A stretch of DNA of 64,000 bases, taken from Eurosta solidaginis (lineage: Eukaryota > Arthropoda > Insecta > Diptera > Tephritidae). A program made the translations under genes and the position numbers. The notes below the pieces were generated by a model. It saw only the letters and a program-made list of their open reading frames with translations, searched no databases and had not been told where the DNA came from. Location: positions 53,664,779 through 53,728,778 of the forward strand of contig NC_090319.1 in NCBI RefSeq assembly GCF_040869045.1, read 5' to 3'. Shown in pieces: positions 54,936 to 64,000 of the stretch (position 1 is the first letter of the stretch; every line of letters begins with the position of its first letter).

Positions 54936-55836
54936 CTATCACGGTCATTAATAAATGAACATACTTTCGGAGAGTAGGGAAAGCAGGCTTGGAACTGTGT
55001 TAGGGTATGCTGAATGGTGGCATCGGATTATGTAAATATGATTAGCAGCTGAGATATTATGCCGTACACGGGGACGAACAATTTGATTCGATGTGACGAA
55101 AGGTTGTTATCACATCCCCCAAAATGAGATGCAAGTAGTATGCAATTTCTGTTGTAACTCCTGGTAATACTTGTATTGGAATTGTGAAATTGTATCATGT
55201 ATCTGATAAAGTTCAGAAATAATGCCGCGAATTATTTATGCTTACCTTTGACGATGTGCAACCGGATGCCATTATCGACAAGATGGAAACGAAAATATTC
55301 TGAATGGATTTCCAAGTGATGCTTATATGTGGGCAACATTCTGAAAAGACCCTATACGAATCCCGAAGAAGAAACCTGAGCAGAAAAATTTGTCAGAACA
55401 AACTTGTATTACAAGACTTATAGACTTTCAATTTAATGAAACGGGCGCCTGGTTATAAGGTTTTGTTGTATTTCCAAAGTTAGTACTATTATTTGTATTT
55501 TAAACTTTAAATTTCCAAAAAAAAAAATTACATTCAGCGGGTTAATAATCCTTTTTTTTATTTGACGTAAAAACTCCTACATAGAAGAGCAAACTGTCAA
55601 GTTCACTATTATTTTGTTTGATACCATGATGCAATTACAAGGTGACTGACGTTGGCAGCTTCTCTTTCTAATCCGCCATCTTGTACTCCCACTCTGTAAC
55701 TCACTTTGCCTCTTTGCTAAACTACTTTTTCATTCAGAAGAAAGATTGTAGAAAAAACCATACAAATTAATTTTCCTGGAAAAGTATGCAACGGCATCAC
55801 TTTTTTCTCCAAACCTGTTTTGTGTTGACTTTTCTT
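54936..55836. other. No recognisable gene
   Basis: About 900 bp with no recognised motif. Short frames near 55200-55460 do not resemble a known family. Confidence 0.45.
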
Positions 55837-55939
55837 TCATTCAAATTGGTGACAATTTTCATAAAGATAATTTTGTTTATTTAACAAAATTAGAGAAATT
55901 TGAATATTATCCACACAAAATGTAGGTAATTTGTTTAAA

Positions 55940-56766
55940 ATTAAAATCATAATACCTATACATCTAAATTCTTTTACCCTTTCCAGGTACTTTTTTCCTG
56001 GTTTTTGTCGCTCCGAGTGTGGTCCAAACGCATTTCTTCCGCCCGTCGCAACATGGTCGACGTGGTTGGATCGAAAGACAGGATATGTAATGACTTTGCC
56101 AATGTTTCGGTAGTTGGGAAAATTGATTATGAATATGATTGATGCCATCAAGAACAATGATATGTGTGTATCCCAGTCCTTATGGTACTTGTCTACTACT
56201 TTCCTCCTCCAATGTTCTATTGAAACGTTCCACCATACCATCGGACTGAGGATGCAATGCAGTTGTCCGTGTTTTTCGAATGCCCAACTTCTTGCACATT
56301 TCTTGGAACACAGCTGATTCAAAATTCCTGCCTTGGTCAGAATGTAACTCCATTGGTACACCATACCTTGCAACCCATTCGTTTTTAACCACTTCTGCTA
56401 CTGTTTCTGCTTCTTGGTTTGGGATTGGGTATACCTCTGGCCATTTACTGAAATAATCCATAACCACCAGTACGTATTTGTTTCCGTGGTTGCTAGTAGG
56501 AAATGGACCTGCGACATCCATGGCGATCCTTTCAAATGGTGCACCTGAAATATACTGCTTCATCTGGCGATGACTTCGGGTTTTGGGCCCTTTCGCTCTG
56601 TTGCATACCTCGCAGTTGGCAATCCACTCGGTGACCGACTGACGGCAACCAACTCAATAGAATCTCTGCTTAATTTTCTCAAGTGTCTTCGTGTATCCAA
56701 GATGACCTCCACTTGGACCATTGTGCAGCTCGCTGAGCACGTCAGGAATCCTCTTTCTGGGAACAA
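55940..56766 (-). pseudogene. Integrase region of the 56-61 kb gypsy element
   Basis: The zinc-binding region spans about 56570-56766 in shifted frames. The core follows: MDVAGPFPTSNHGNKYVLVV (first Asp, about 56470-56540), then MELHSDQGRNFESAVFQEM (second Asp, about 56285-56345) and DGMVERFNR (Glu, about 56215-56245). The catalytic D-D-E positions look intact but the surrounding frames are broken at about 56180, and the C-terminal domain is truncated at about 55940. Confidence 0.8.
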
Positions 56767-57513
56767 CTATCAGTTTCTTCTAGCATTGACCATCCTCACT
56801 CTCCCATACTCGATGCAAGCAACCGGCTATCAATTCTAAACTGTTCCTCTGTGCTCAATATGACTTCGCAATGGGACTCTCTGCTGACATCTCCTCTCTG
56901 CTTGGTCTTTCGATTCGTTCAAGCCCTTGCATAACATGTGACAGATCAGTATCTTCTAGCTGACACTTTCTTAGTTGTTCCTTGTCCCATTCATCCGTAC
57001 ACGTTATAGTCATTAGCCGGACATCTATGATGTCTTCTTTAGCCTCGGCCTTTGAACAGTGCCTGCATTCCAAACTACATGGTCTTCGTGACATTGCATC
57101 GGCATTCCCATGGGTACTACTTTTCGATGCTCAATGGAAAAGTCATAGCTTTGTAGTCGCTCGATCCACCGTGCCAATTGTCCTTCCGGATTACGGAACT
57201 GCAGAAGCCATTTCAACGCTGCGTGATCTGTCCTAACACGGAATCGCTGGCCGTAGAGGTATTTGTGAAAATTTTTAATGCACTCTACCAATGCCAACAG
57301 CTTTCTCCGCGTAACACAGTAGTTCCTCTCTGGTTTTCCAATCGAACGGCTGTAATATGCAACTACCTTCTCCTGTCCATCGACCAGTTGTGATAAAACG
57401 CCTCCTATAGCATATCCACTCGCATCTGTATCTAGAATAAATGTTGCTCCTGGAATCGGATATGCTAACATTGGGGCAGTGCACAAACGCTCTTTCAATG
57501 TTTGGAAAACCAC
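56767..57513 (-). pseudogene. RNase H and linker of the gypsy element
   Basis: RNase H from about 57513: FILDTDASGYAIGGVLSQ (about 57390-57450), VVAYYSRSIGKPERNYCVTR, HKYLYGQRFRVRTDHAALKW. The frame changes after RKVVPMG (about 57110), and the linker toward integrase is in two other frames. Confidence 0.8.
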
Positions 57514-58355
57514 TTCTTGCTCCTTCTTCCATTCAAAAGCTTTGTTTTTCTTGTAAGCTCATGGAGGCTATGGGCTACGCTGGACAAATTTGGTACAAAT
57601 CGGCGGTAATATGCATACAGCCCAAGGAAACTTCTCAATTCATGCAGATTCTGTGCTCTTGGCCAATCCTTTACTGCCTCTATCTTTTCGTTCGCTGTAC
57701 CTTCTTTCGTTACCTTGTGACCCAAATAATTTACTTCCTTTTTAAACAGCGCACACTTTTTGGGACTTAACTTCAGACCAGCGCCAGCTATTCTCAGGAA
57801 AACTTCATCTAAGTTTTTAAGATGTTCATCAAAGTTCTTGCCCAATACGATGATGTCGTCCAGGTATACCAAGCATGTTTTCCAATGTAGTCCTTTCAAT
57901 ACCTGATCCATGAGTCTCTCGAAAGTAGCTGGTGCATTACATAGTCCAAAGGGCATCACTTTAAATTGCCAAAGACCATCACCGACACTGAAGGCTGTTT
58001 TCTCTTTATCTTCCTCCTTCACCTCGACTTGCCAGTAGCCGCTCTTCAAGTCCAGCGTGGAAAACCATTTCATACCAGATAGCGAGTCCAGAATGTCGTC
58101 AATTCTTGGCAATGGGTAGCTATCCTTTTTCGTTACGTCATTCAACTACCGGTAGTCAACGCAAAACCTCAATTTTCCATCCTTCTTCTTTACAAGTACT
58201 ACCGGTGAGCTCCAGGGCCTAGCTGATGGTTCGATGACGCCGCTGTCGCTCATTTCTTGTATAATTTGACTTACAACTTCCCGCTTCGCCAGTGGAACAC
58301 TACGTGGAGCTTGACGTATCGGCCTCGCGTCTCCATTGTCAATTTGATGTTTCAC
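57495..58355 (-). pseudogene. Reverse transcriptase of the gypsy element
   Basis: Reads PWSSPVVLVKKKDGKLRFCV (about 58150-58215), a stop codon right after the VDYR motif (about 58146), then PLPRIDDILDSLSG, WFSTLDLKSGYWQV (first catalytic Asp, about 58030), KVMPFGLCNAPATFERLMD and the catalytic LVYLDDIIV box (about 57850-57875). It continues through NYLGHKVTKEG and LRSFLGLYAYYRRFV. A frameshift near 57510-57560 separates it from RNase H. Confidence 0.85.
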
Positions 58356-58385
58356 AACATTGGTGCGGCATGGTTTGAAACCATC

Positions 58386-59111
58386 CTAGTCAAATATGTT
58401 TGCGTACTTTAGGAGCAGTTGCTTTGCCTTACTCTGATAATCCTCCTCTAGCCCCTCCGTCCATGCCGTGATGTCATTTGAAAGATCAGTATTACTAGAT
58501 GGAACGTGTTCCTGGAGCTGTTCACAGTTAATAATTACTTCAGCCTCTTGGCATCTTCCCAAAATAGCTCCTTTGGTCAGTTTGAGTGGTGACTTGAACT
58601 CATTGAGTACTCTTACCGGAATACGTCCATCTTGTTTTGTCATAGCCAGGGTTTTTCCTACAAGTATGTTCGGTGCTGATTTGTGTGCTGCTTCGACAAC
58701 CCACAATTTGTTTGTCCCACAATCTCCATCAACCTTTGCCCAATTGACTGCTTCTGATTTTGGTGGTATTTGCTGACTTTCTTCTACCAGCACTCGTTTA
58801 CTGTTGTATCCTCTCTCGTAGCCGAAATTAAGTGGCACATCCATGTTCTTATATCGCATAGTCTTGCTTTGCATATCGATTTTGCTGCCTTGGTTGATTA
58901 AGAAGTCCACTCCAATTATGATTTCATCAACAATACCTGCCACAATAGAATTGTGTAATACTGTGACGTTCCCAATTGCTACTTCACATTCTACTTCTCC
59001 AATTACCTGGGTGTCCTCTCCCGTGGCTGTACGTAATCTTGCTCCAAGCAATGGTCTTATCTTTTTGTTGACTAAATCTGATCGAATGATGGAATAGGAT
59101 GCACCGGTATC
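58386..59111 (-). pseudogene. Aspartic protease and linker of the gypsy element
   Basis: The active site DTGASYSIIRSDLV lies at about 59070-59110, immediately next to the SINE insertion point. The second protease motif IIIGVDFLINQG is at about 58880-58920. A long linker toward RT follows. The frame is open across this piece, and its start is lost to the insertion. Confidence 0.85.
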
Positions 59112-59531
59112 CCCCAGCGGGTTAGGGGGGGTCAGAGTATACCCGCGGTAGGTATGCCTGTCGTAAGAGGCGACTAAAATACCAGATTCAAGGGGCTGTG
59201 TAGCGCAACCCTGCAGGTTGCCAGCGCAACATATAGCTTCTCCAAACCCAATTGTCAACCTCACCTATCCGCGGCGAATCCTGTTTCACTAACAGACGAG
59301 GCTCTGGCGACCCTAAGCTCCTTATGGAACTTGGGGTTGGGGAGGGAGGGGATGGCCTGAAGGTTTAATGTGGCCACATAAATCGTTCCCGAGATGGTCG
59401 GGCCAGCACCTTAATGGTGCTGTGGTACCGGAGCGTACCGGATCTGTATCCGGCAAAGGACCATCACATCGATAACACTCCCCAAAGCCTTCGGGGAGCA
59501 ACCTTATCGCTACAACAACAACAACAACAAC
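59112..59531 (+). mobile_element. SINE-like element with 13-bp TSD and CAA tail
   Basis: About 420 bp, flanked by ATGCACCGGTATC on both sides (59099-59111 and 59532-59544). It starts CCCCAGCGGGTTAGG, contains GGTAGGTATGCCTGTCGTAA and GAGGCGACTAAAATACC near the 5' end, and ends CGCTACAACAACAACAAC. It has no coding frame. No good tRNA A/B box pair was seen, so it may be a SINE or a short internally deleted LINE derivative. Inserted in the gypsy gag-protease border. Confidence 0.9.
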
Positions 59532-59544
59532 ATGCACCGGTATC

Positions 59545-61070
59545 AACAGTCAGTAAACGTTCCTTTCCATCCACATCTCCTCCAACAGTAAGGTTGCTCG
59601 ATCTTCTTCCAATCTGCGAGATAGAGATTATGGGGCATTCAATGGCAGGAGCCAGCTGCCGCCCCTTGCGGCTGACTCGATTTAGTTTAACGATTGAGTG
59701 GTCTTGGAGATTTGCTCATCTCCTTCTGCTCTGCGTTTACGACCACCCACATTATTGGAACTGTTAGGGTTGGTGTTGCAATAACGCGCAATATGCCCTG
59801 GCTTTCCACACTTAAAGCATTTGACTGCATCATTATTCTTCTGCTGCGTACCCTTCAATGCTTCCAGAATTGCGTCTACCCAGTCTGGCCTTTCCACTTC
59901 CACGCGGTGAGCTTTGTACGCTGGCTTACTCAAAAGTGACGCTGTTTCTTGAGTCAGTGCATGGAATACCGTTTCTGCGAATGTAGGTTTTGGGTTTGCA
60001 TATGTCGCTCGCTTCGTTTCTACGTCCCGTATGCCATTTATAAAACTCTGGATTTTTACCCTCTCGGTGTACTCCACGGGTGCGTCCGCATTTGCCAAAT
60101 GTGCCAATCTTTCAATATCTGAGGCAAACTCCTGAATTCTCTCTTGTGTTTTTGGTAGCGGTTTTGCAACTCAATTTGGAATATCTGTTTTCTATGCTCG
60201 CTTCCCTAACGTCGTTCTACAGCAGCCATCAATGCTTCATAGTTGTTCCGCTCTCCTTCGGGAATCGTCTGTAGGATTTCGGCTGCTGGCCCCTTCAATG
60301 CCACGAACAGTGCAGCAAGTTAATCTTCCGCATTCCAATTGTTCACTGCTGCGGTCTTCTCAAACTGTAGCTTGAAGACCTGGAAAGGAACAGAACCGTC
60401 AAAGGATGGTGTTTTTACCTTTGGATTGCTTGCTGAAACAGCTGGGCGATGTAATTGCAACTCCTGTATACGACCTCTCAAAGCATCCACCTCGGCTTCG
60501 ATTTTTTCCTCAAACTGCGTTATTTTCTCGTCCATACGCACCGCGAGTTTTGATGATTATGCGTGCCTCTTGTTCTTTCAGTTGTGTTTCCATCTTTGAT
60601 GTTATTCGTGTTTCTTGGGATTCCATCTGTGATGACATATACGTTTTCTGTTCTTCCAGTTGGGATGCCATATATGTCTTCTGTTCTTCCAATTGCGTTT
60701 CCATCTTGGATGTAATCTGTATCGACATTTCTGACATACGCGTTTCTTGTGCTTCAATCTTCGATGTTATTCGTGTCTCTTAGGATTCCATCTGTGATGA
60801 CATTGTCGATGTTTGAGCAGATATTGCAGCCAAAATCATGTTCAAGTCTGTGCTTGTAACTGTCTGCGATGTTTCGTTTTTCTCTTCAATTTTTGTTGTT
60901 GTCTCGTCCCCATCAGGATAAAAGACATACTCGTCCACATCAATTCCTTCTGCTTCCATTGCCTCTCGTAGCCGTGCCTGAAGTTCGAGTTTAACGCCGC
61001 TTGTATTCAATCCACGACTCTCCAACTTCTTCTTCAGTTGCTGGATCTTCAATTCACTGAACTTTCCCAT
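59545..61070 (-). pseudogene. gag of the 56-61 kb gypsy element
   Basis: Starts with the ATG at 61068-61070 and a SAP-like motif (LKIQQLKKKLESRGLNTSGV, about 61000-61055), a DNA/RNA-binding fold that is uncommon in Gag. A coiled-coil part with repeated MESQ/KMETQLEEQKTY units follows (60510-60800), broken by a premature stop at 60780. The Gag core frame is at 60320-60541, and a C-terminal frame (59682-60107) ends with a CFKCGKPGHIARYC zinc knuckle (about 59795-59840). Confidence 0.8.
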
Positions 61071-61121
61071 GTCCTTGTTGTTCTCTGGAATTTATTCAAC
61101 AATTCCTCTTCTGACACCAAT

Positions 61122-61748
61122 TGTAACGAATTTGCTGCAAATCCTCTTATTTGCAATCCTCTGCTAAGTTCGAATCACTAAGCTATTAAATAAATAACTC
61201 CTATTTGTAATAATGCAAAATGGCCTTTATTAAAGTACTTCACAATAGCACTCAAACTGTGCAACGAATAGCTTGCTTAATAACCAAACTGATTGATAGC
61301 TCCAATGAAACTCTACTATTCAAAATAATACTGCTCTTGCTCGCTAGATAGCGTCTTAGTCGAACTGCTTGACAACTCAAATCAAACTGAATTCCAGCGC
61401 CTCTACAATTGCCGCCTTTTATACTCTTTGATTTCAACCTTCGCATCTTCTAGGCGCTTCCAGAATCTACTAGTCCAGCAGCTCGCAACTTCTCAGCTGT
61501 AACTACAATTGTACAATTTTATAGTTTTTCTCATTGCATACTTATAGGAGTATCTCAGATATATGCATGTGTTTGTGCATTGACTCTCCGCTGCTCGTAT
61601 ACGTACATGGTACATATGTGTAGACGCAATTATTGTTTCGTTTATGTAGATACATAATGATTGATATATGGATGTGAATTCATGTCACTGCTTAGCATCG
61701 GCTTAGAGACGATAGCATCACCCCTTAGTTTTGCTAATATTCGTAACA
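61122..61748 (-). repeat. 5' LTR of the gypsy element
   Basis: 627 bp, minus-strand start TGTTACGAATATTAGC and end AATTCGTTACA. A TATA box is inside (plus strand TTTTATACTCTTTG at about 61425). Its ends are related to those of the solo LTRs at 5471, 22710 and 49684, but the middle differs. Confidence 0.88.
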
Positions 61749-62204
61749 ATATGTAAATAATGCAACATACCAGTCGTCTACAAAAATGTTTGAAACACAC
61801 TATTGGGCAAATGATTTAAGTAATCGAACAGCGATTGAACAGGTGATCGAGGCTGTTACTATTGTGAACGCTTTTATCAAACATTCGCCACTTGTACGAA
61901 TTCACAATGGCCTATAGGTATTTTGACTAATATTCCGTCAAGTATTCTTGATTGAAAAAATTAAAGCATATGTTCCCTCAAATTAGTAAACATTCTTATT
62001 CAAAAATTGGAAATTCTTACTCAGCTGAAAAAAATTTTCTCGGCTTCACAACTTTTAGTTCAGCTTTAATGGATGCGTAGTCAAACTTAGTACAAGTCAC
62101 TTGGGTGGACTGTAAATAGGTGTTATTTGTTTTTTGAAATTTTTAAAAAAAACCGTGTACATAAGTTTTCTGTTTCACCCGGCCTTAGACTTCCTAACTG
62201 CGGC
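61749..62204. other. No recognisable gene
   Basis: AT-rich, no supported feature. Confidence 0.5.
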
Positions 62205-62515
62205 TGTCGTGTTGTGATGGTAGCGTGCTTCGCCTACCACACCGAATATCCTGGGTTCACGCCCCTGGCAAAGCAACACCAAAAGTTTAGAAACAAATTT
62301 TTCCAATTCGAAGAAAATTTGTCTAAGCAGCGTTGCCTCTCGGCAGTGTTTGGCGTGTTTGGCAAGCACTCGAAATGTGTTTCTGCCATGAAAAGCTCCA
62401 GTGGAAACTCATCTGGCTCGCACATGCCGTTCGGGGTCGGCATAAAACAAGTGGGTCCGGTCACGCCAATTTGTAGGAAACATTAAAAGGAGCACGACGC
62501 AGATTGGAAGGGAAG
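62205..62515 (+). mobile_element. tRNA-derived SINE
   Basis: The head carries a pol III A-box-like TGATGGTAGCGT (62214-62225) and a B-box-like GGGTTCACGCCCC (62253-62265) at roughly tRNA spacing. The body contains AGCGTTGCCTCTCGGCAGTG, CGTTCGGGGTCGGCATAAAA and CACGCCAATTTGTAGG. No coding frame. A deleted copy lies at 2630-2812. Confidence 0.6.
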
Positions 62516-62668
62516 CTCGGGCTTATTTATTTTTATTATAAAAGTTTAAATGAGTCTCGTATTTGAAGTTTTTAGGTGTTTATCATTTTGCTTTCAAACA
62601 ATGACCCTGAGGTCATTGAAGTGTTTAGTGTTCTTTTTTATTACTATACTAAACATCGGGAAATCATA

Positions 62669-63737
62669 GGTAGGTAGGTAGGTTGAACTGGCCGGTCCAT
62701 GAGGACCTCACATAGACTGATTGAGTCCGTAGTGTTACCAGAAGTTTGTTTTAACGACCAAACTGAAAAACCCTATCAAAAACCAGGACTTATGTTATAC
62801 AATAACTCCGTCCTCTTGGCAAATATTAGAAGCTTCCTAGGACTTAAGCCACTTGCTGCTTCTAGATCTGACAGCTGTATCACTCCTAATAGCTGGAGTC
62901 TTAGCCTGGCAAGGGCAGGGCACGAGCACAGAACGTGCTCGATCGTTTCCTCCTCCAACCCGCACTTCCTACATCTGCTATCACTGACCAAGCCTAATTT
63001 AAAGGCATGTGACGCCAGAAGGCAGTGCCCAGTCAGAATACCCGTCATGAATCTACAGTCCTCTCTTTTTAATGACAGAAGCAACTGTGTTAGTCTAAGG
63101 TTGTAAGACCTACACATAATCTTCGACACTTTACAGCCCCGCGCTGGAACCCACGCCTTTTCCGCTTGGTCGATCATGTGCACCTCTCGCCTTCGCTTAA
63201 TCTCGCCCAATGTAATTGGGACATCTATGGAGCAAGCTTCAAGGGATGCGCCCTTTTTAGCTAGTTCGTCCGCTTTTTCATTCCCATCTATTCCCATATG
63301 CCCTGGGACCCAATATAGATGTATGCTTCTCCTTGTCCCGATTCTCTCCAGAGACTGCTTACACTCTAACACGCAGTTAGATGCTGTGCTATGCGAGATT
63401 ATTGCCTTAATTGCTGGTTGACTGTCAATATAAAAGTTAACACGGTTGCAACTTAAGCTATTCTACTCCAAGGTTTCTACTGCTTTAGTTACGGCTAATA
63501 TTTCCGCTTGGAAAACGCTACAGTAATCCGGCAGCCTGTAGGATCTGCTTATTTCCGGATCAGCGCAGTATACTGCAGACCCTACTCCTTCCACTAATTT
63601 GGAACCATCGGTGTACACATGTATCGCCTCGTCCGCCATTTGGGCACCCTTGCGCCAACCGTCCACCTCTATTGTGGCCTTAAGATCTCCCTCGAAGCGC
63701 AGATAGGGAATCATGTAGTCTGTTAGTCTTGTGATTG
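62669..63737 (-). mobile_element. LINE-alpha insertion, 5'-truncated, with 14-bp TSD
   Basis: Flanked by ATCGGGAAATCATA on both sides (62655-62668 and 63738-63751). On the minus strand it encodes RNase H (IHVYTDGSKLVEGVGSAVYC, about 63565-63625; WVPGHMGIDGNEKADELAKK, about 63250-63310) and the C-terminal zinc-knuckle region (CRKCGLEEETIEHVLCSCP, about 62915-62975). The frame is open from 63372 to 62776, with one break at about 63460. The 3' end is GGACCGGCCAGTTCAACC plus a CCTAC-type tail. This is the reference copy for LINE-alpha here. Confidence 0.92.
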
Positions 63738-63751
63738 ATCGGGAAATCATA

Positions 63752-63867
63752 AATTGTATAACATTTCGTAGATTAAGCTGAAATTTGTGTAACCTTATCT
63801 CAAATCTAATCTGATTCGAATTATTGATGTTACAACATCAATTTTATTTCTTTATTTAATATATATA
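63752..63867. other. Unassigned sequence
   Basis: AT-rich, no supported feature. Confidence 0.4.
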
Positions 63868-63868
63868 T

Positions 63869-64000
63869 TAGGGTGTGTCGATTTGTATGGACGAAAGTTA
63901 ACCACTACGCATACCCAACAAAAATAATTTTCGAGCTTGCGAAATTTAATTTTTTTTACTTTTTTTCGACTTTGATTTTTAAGGTTTTTTTCAGGACCTA
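63869..64000. mobile_element. FB fold-back repeat, copy 4 (cut by window edge)
   Basis: Starts TTAGGGTGTGTCGATTTG after a TA-repeat and continues GACGAAAGTTAACC, then CACTACGCATACCC. The segment between (with CGATATCGCGCC) is deleted. The right part lies beyond the window. Confidence 0.75.

Larger units (their letters stand above)
55940..61748 (-). mobile_element. Ty3/gypsy retrotransposon, 3'-truncated, with SINE inserted
   Basis: Minus-strand element: 5' LTR 61122-61748, primer-binding site TGGTGTCAGAAG (61108-61119, the sequence expected for a tRNA-Leu primer), gag from 61070, then protease, RT, RNase H and integrase down to about 55940. No 3' LTR was found, so the left end is lost. All reading frames have stops or shifts. 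A SINE-like element is inserted at 59112-59531. Confidence 0.88.

Noticed and set aside
55837..55939. Extension of the gypsy integrase frame to 55837
   Set aside because: The last residues are AT-rich and resemble no integrase C-terminus; I end the element at about 55940.

Overview
The window looks like intronic or intergenic DNA from a repeat-rich higher fly. A tephritid-like fruit fly is my best guess, by inference from the repeat families and from one host gene. It is AT-rich, full of stop codons and densely packed with transposable elements (TEs) of several classes and ages. There are no bacterial features.

The only host gene I can support is on the minus strand. It has two short coding exons, 32027-32103 and 29836-29921, of an ABC transporter of subfamily C (MRP/ABCC type, like the fly l(2)03659 group). 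Their splice sites match in phase. The intron between them is about 2.1 kb and holds TE debris. No later exon was found to the left, so the second intron is either at least 29.8 kb long or has an exon I missed.

Layout. 1-10 kb: LINE fragments, a TTAA-flanked palindromic element, Rep-A pieces with related LTRs, and a fold-back repeat. 10.9-19.7 kb: a jockey-type LINE on the minus strand (LINE-beta), split by a young LTR retrotransposon (14233-18803, TATA target duplication, two LTR differences) and by a MITE. 19.8-29.6 kb: a broken multicopy arthropod gene, LINE fragments, a solo LTR, a minisatellite, and a third LINE (LINE-gamma) carrying a long-inverted-repeat element. 29.8-32.1 kb: the ABCC exons. 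32.5-49 kb: three copies of Rep-A (one carries an array of about 18 monomers of 130 bp), one copy of Rep-B, LINE debris and several MITEs. 48.9-52.5 kb: a possible DNA transposon with short terminal inverted repeats, interrupted by a solo LTR and a tiny LINE-beta derivative, then a second Rep-B copy. 53-64 kb: RNase H-bearing LINE fragments (LINE-alpha), a broken Ty3/gypsy element (about 55.9-61.7 kb) carrying a SINE-like insertion with a 13-bp target duplication, a tRNA-derived SINE, and a LINE-alpha insertion with a 14-bp target duplication.

Family names used here are local labels: LINE-alpha (RNase H-bearing, I/R1/LOA type), LINE-beta (jockey-like, CAA-rich tail), LINE-gamma (CR1/jockey-like, TAAA tail), Rep-A (ends CTTACTTGTT), Rep-B (has a GACCCGGCAGACG end), Rep-C, Rep-D and FB (fold-back, TTAGGGTGGGTCGA ends). 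The most interesting observations are the 130-bp monomer shared by Rep-A and Rep-B, the inverted-repeat element around the broken gene at 49 kb, the SINE whose tail matches LINE-beta, and the nearly identical LTRs around a coding-dead retrotransposon.
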